This document shows positions 61,100 to 64,000 of a DNA stretch of 64,000 nucleotides, piece after piece (the stretch's first letter is position 1; each line of letters starts with the position of its first letter). The translations under genes and the position numbers were made by a program. The notes beneath the pieces are model-generated. The model was not told the DNA's origin and ran no database searches. It worked only from the letters and a program-made list of their open reading frames with translations. The DNA is from Theobroma cacao (Eukaryota > Streptophyta > Magnoliopsida > Malvales > Malvaceae): positions 34,258,350 through 34,322,349 of the forward strand of contig NC_030850.1 of NCBI RefSeq assembly GCF_000208745.1. Reading direction: 5' to 3'.

Positions 61100-64000
61100 T
61101 ATAGCAACTAAGCAGATGAGGGGTACTCACATAGTCCAAAAAGTGAATATCTATAAAATTTTGAGTGGCCAACTGAAACCAGAAACAATTCTCAATCTGC
61201 AAATAGGAAATTTTCAACCAATGATTATCCCTTATTGATGCCACAATAAAAGCTAAACTCAAAGAAAAAAAAGTCAATGGCAATATCACGATCAGATATT
61301 TGACAAGAATTTGAACATTGGAATAAATTAGACACAGTTAAAAACATGGTAATAAGAGAAGTATGCATTAACCCTAAACCTCTGTTTGGATGCCAAGAAA
61401 GTGAAAAGGAAAAAAAATGTGGAGCAATAAAAGTTAAATCTAACGGTTTCTGTCCGTTGGTTTTAGGTGATAAATAATTCAAACTCAGATGCATACCGTC
61501 CTGAAGGTCAGAAATTCACTCGAAATTTCTAGTCATTGGGTCAGTTTTCTAGCAATTTCTCAGCAACATAAGATTGTTTTGGAATTATTTTTAAAAAAAA
61601 AAATTAATAAACTGATAAAGTTATACCAAGTTACTTACTAACCTGTAACGGTTGATTTTTCAGGCTAGTGGAGCTTTTGAATAAATGTTTGAATAAAATT
61701 ATAAAAGGAAAATGAAGGTGCGCTGGGATTTTTCGTTTGCTCGGCAAAGAAGAACTACGGAGACTTGACAGAGACTATGCAGTAACATTGGTACATTCTC
61801 GTTTCCGTACAAATTGGTTTATGTTCATCCGATGCTGTGATGGACTACGTAGGACGATCCAACGGTTGAGAGAGTTCATTTTTAATTGGGCCATCACCCA
61901 AAAGTGAGATTTTCGATCTTACATTCAGTAAGTAAAATAATTTTAAAAAACTTATAAACGTAAGTGCTTGCAAGTTTTATTGTATTAGTTTTTGAAGAAA
62001 AGATAATATTTCCATGACAAGGTGTTATTAAAGTAAAACAACCCATGGCAAGTTATTCTAAAGAAAACAGACACAATGATTAACCACAATAAAAGCATTA
62101 TTAAATTTGATGAAAAATAATGTCGAGCAAATAAAGAAGTCTTGATAAATTTATAAATATGAACATCATACACTCCGTCAAATTAATTTTTTAAAGAGAG
62201 AATATCGAGTCTTGTTTCCTCTTTAACTATTTATTATGGTGGATGATGCCAAAAAGACATATATCCACGTTAATAATCTTTGATTTTATTTATTTTATGT
62301 TACCATAATTATTAAGATTTTAGTTATTTTCTAACTTAATTAGTAATAATTAAAAAAATTAAATTCATACTTAATATATTATCAATATATATAAATATTA
62401 AACAAATATTTCAAAAAACCGAGAATATTAAAAAACTATTAATTATATACCAAAAAAGAGTAAAATCCGTATCCTAGTTTTTTTAGAGAAAGTGACCAAT
62501 TTTAACTAATAAGTTGAGAACTTTAACCCACAATCTTTGTGCATAATCAAACATAAATTTAAACATCTTTAATTAGTGAACTTGATAATGACCTATATTA
62601 AAAAATCAACTATTGACCATCAAGAAATATGTTGCAATTCGAAACCAACATCAATTTAGTCCATACCTATATGATAAAATATCTTTTTTTATTTAAGAAA
62701 TGATAATTTAAATCTTACTCTTTAAGTGAAAAATCATGTACCAAATAATAAACTAAATAATCGAGTCATTGCAAAACACATACTTACTTTCAATTCCCTT
62801 ATACAAAAGAAACCAAGAATTCATACAGAGAAAATTTTACTTTAAAAGGTTAAAAGTTCCATTGAATTAAAGAATTAAAGAAAATCATAGTTCCATTTAT
62901 CATTCCGAATCTCATGTAACACTATTATTCTCTTTTCTTATTCTCTAGCTATTTGAATTAAAGAATTCATTTTGTGTTCAAATAATCATAGTGTCTCGTT
63001 AAAGTGAATCACAAGAAAGAAGTGGAAGAAAGCTTGCTTCCCAGTTCCAAATTAGTGTTAAAATGTAAAAACTGAAGCATGAAATAAATATAAAAAAATC
63101 ATAATTTTTAAAAGATTTCTAAATTATTTAAGAAAATACAAATTAATTTTTATTTAATCTAATTCTCATATTTTTATTTTGAACAAAATAAGTCTTATAT
63201 CCAAAGATTAACTAATTGTTATAAATCAAAATATCATTTATTTATTTTATATCTATATAATGTTGATGTGACATTAATATGGTGAGTACAAATATCACGA
63301 GATTATGTCATTATATCATATTATCATTTAATATAATTGTTAATATATTATGCCAGCACCACTTAATATAAAATAATATGCGATATTTTTATCAACACAA
63401 TTAGTCAACCAATCTATTTGATCTAGAATAAGATATAAAGATTTTAAATAAACATACAAAGATTTGATTGAATTGGGTAAAAGATAAAAGATTTATTTAA
63501 AATTTTTTAAATAATTTAAAGATTTTTTAAAAATTATTGTGTCTAAATAAACCCCTAACGGTGAAAAAGAAAAGAAAACCCATTTTCCTTTTTATTTTGG
63601 AAGGATGAATTCTTTCTCATTTTAACTAAGAAAAACAAATAAATTATTGAGTAATGCTATTTGACTCTTCATTTTTTATCTTATTAGGTTTTTTCCTTGT
63701 TATGACAAAAATTTATCAAATAAATCTAAAGATAATATCCCTTCCAAAAAAAAATCTAAAAACAATATCTACTAAATTAGGACAAGTAAATTTATTCATA
63801 AATATAAATTTTGAAATTAAATCAGACATATAATAAGAATAAAAAGCGTAAGAATTAAGATTAGAAAAGTATCTTTCATAATTCCTCGTCATGATCATGA
63901 CTGAAGACACATACAATCTCAGCATCTTGACTGTGCCCATGTATGAATATAACCCCTTTCTGATTTGCCCATTTACCCAAGCGAAAACGAAAATTCAATC
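61100..64000. other. Upstream region of the MSL1-like gene and AT-rich DNA to the window end
   Basis: 61,100-61,900 contains the leader and promoter; a 5' UTR intron is possible because a CTGCTTAG acceptor-like site lies just before the ATG on the minus strand. From about 61,920 to 63,900 the DNA is very AT-rich with stops in all frames and I recognise no gene, RNA or defined repeat. Confidence 0.5.

Overview
This window is nuclear DNA of a eudicot plant, probably a woody rosid; I cannot name the species. Genes have many short exons with U-rich GT-AG introns, intergenic DNA is very AT-rich, all protein families are plant types, and the accessory part is full of plant transposon remnants. All exon joins below were made by eye from splice motifs, reading-frame continuity and remembered family sequences, without transcripts or database searches.

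Region 1 (1-33,300) is conserved housekeeping and signalling DNA. In order on the plus strand: a sphingoid long-chain base kinase 2-like lipid kinase, a plastid NTF2-fold/DUF2358 protein, the CAAX protease STE24, a membrane-anchored receptor-like cytoplasmic kinase, a BYPASS1-family protein and an MPK4-type MAP kinase. A GH28 polygalacturonase-like gene lies convergent to the MAP kinase on the minus strand. As I remember the Arabidopsis map, the neighbours of this block are split there over three duplicated segments (MPK4/BPS3/kinase/STE24 on chromosome 4, MPK11/BPS1/kinase on 1, MPK12/BPS2/LCBK2/NTF2 on 2). The window would then show the less fractionated ancestral order.

Region 2 (35,300-56,060) is a tandem cluster of UGT91-like UDP-glycosyltransferases, all on the plus strand. 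It holds three copies with full reading frames (35,658; 43,172; 51,730), one copy killed by a single 1-nt deletion (39,580), one with several lesions (54,641) and one internal fragment (about 38,490). The first copy is interrupted by a 779-bp hAT-like element whose 8-bp target duplication carries CAG|GT at both ends, so removing it as an intron would restore the frame exactly. The 43,172 and 51,730 copies sit in a recent tandem duplication. The second unit then gained a PIF/Harbinger-like MITE, a small retroposed fragment and a complete but decayed Ty1/copia element. The first unit preserves the empty sites.

Region 3 (56,060-64,000) holds an MSL1-type mitochondrial mechanosensitive channel gene on the minus strand and AT-rich flanking DNA in which I recognise no gene.

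The glycosyltransferases probably decorate small metabolites, adding a sugar to an existing sugar as known UGT91 enzymes do. The single-copy genes act independently in membrane lipid metabolism, prenyl-protein processing, root-to-shoot signalling, MAP-kinase signalling, cell-wall modification and organelle osmoregulation; their adjacency reflects conserved gene order rather than a shared pathway.
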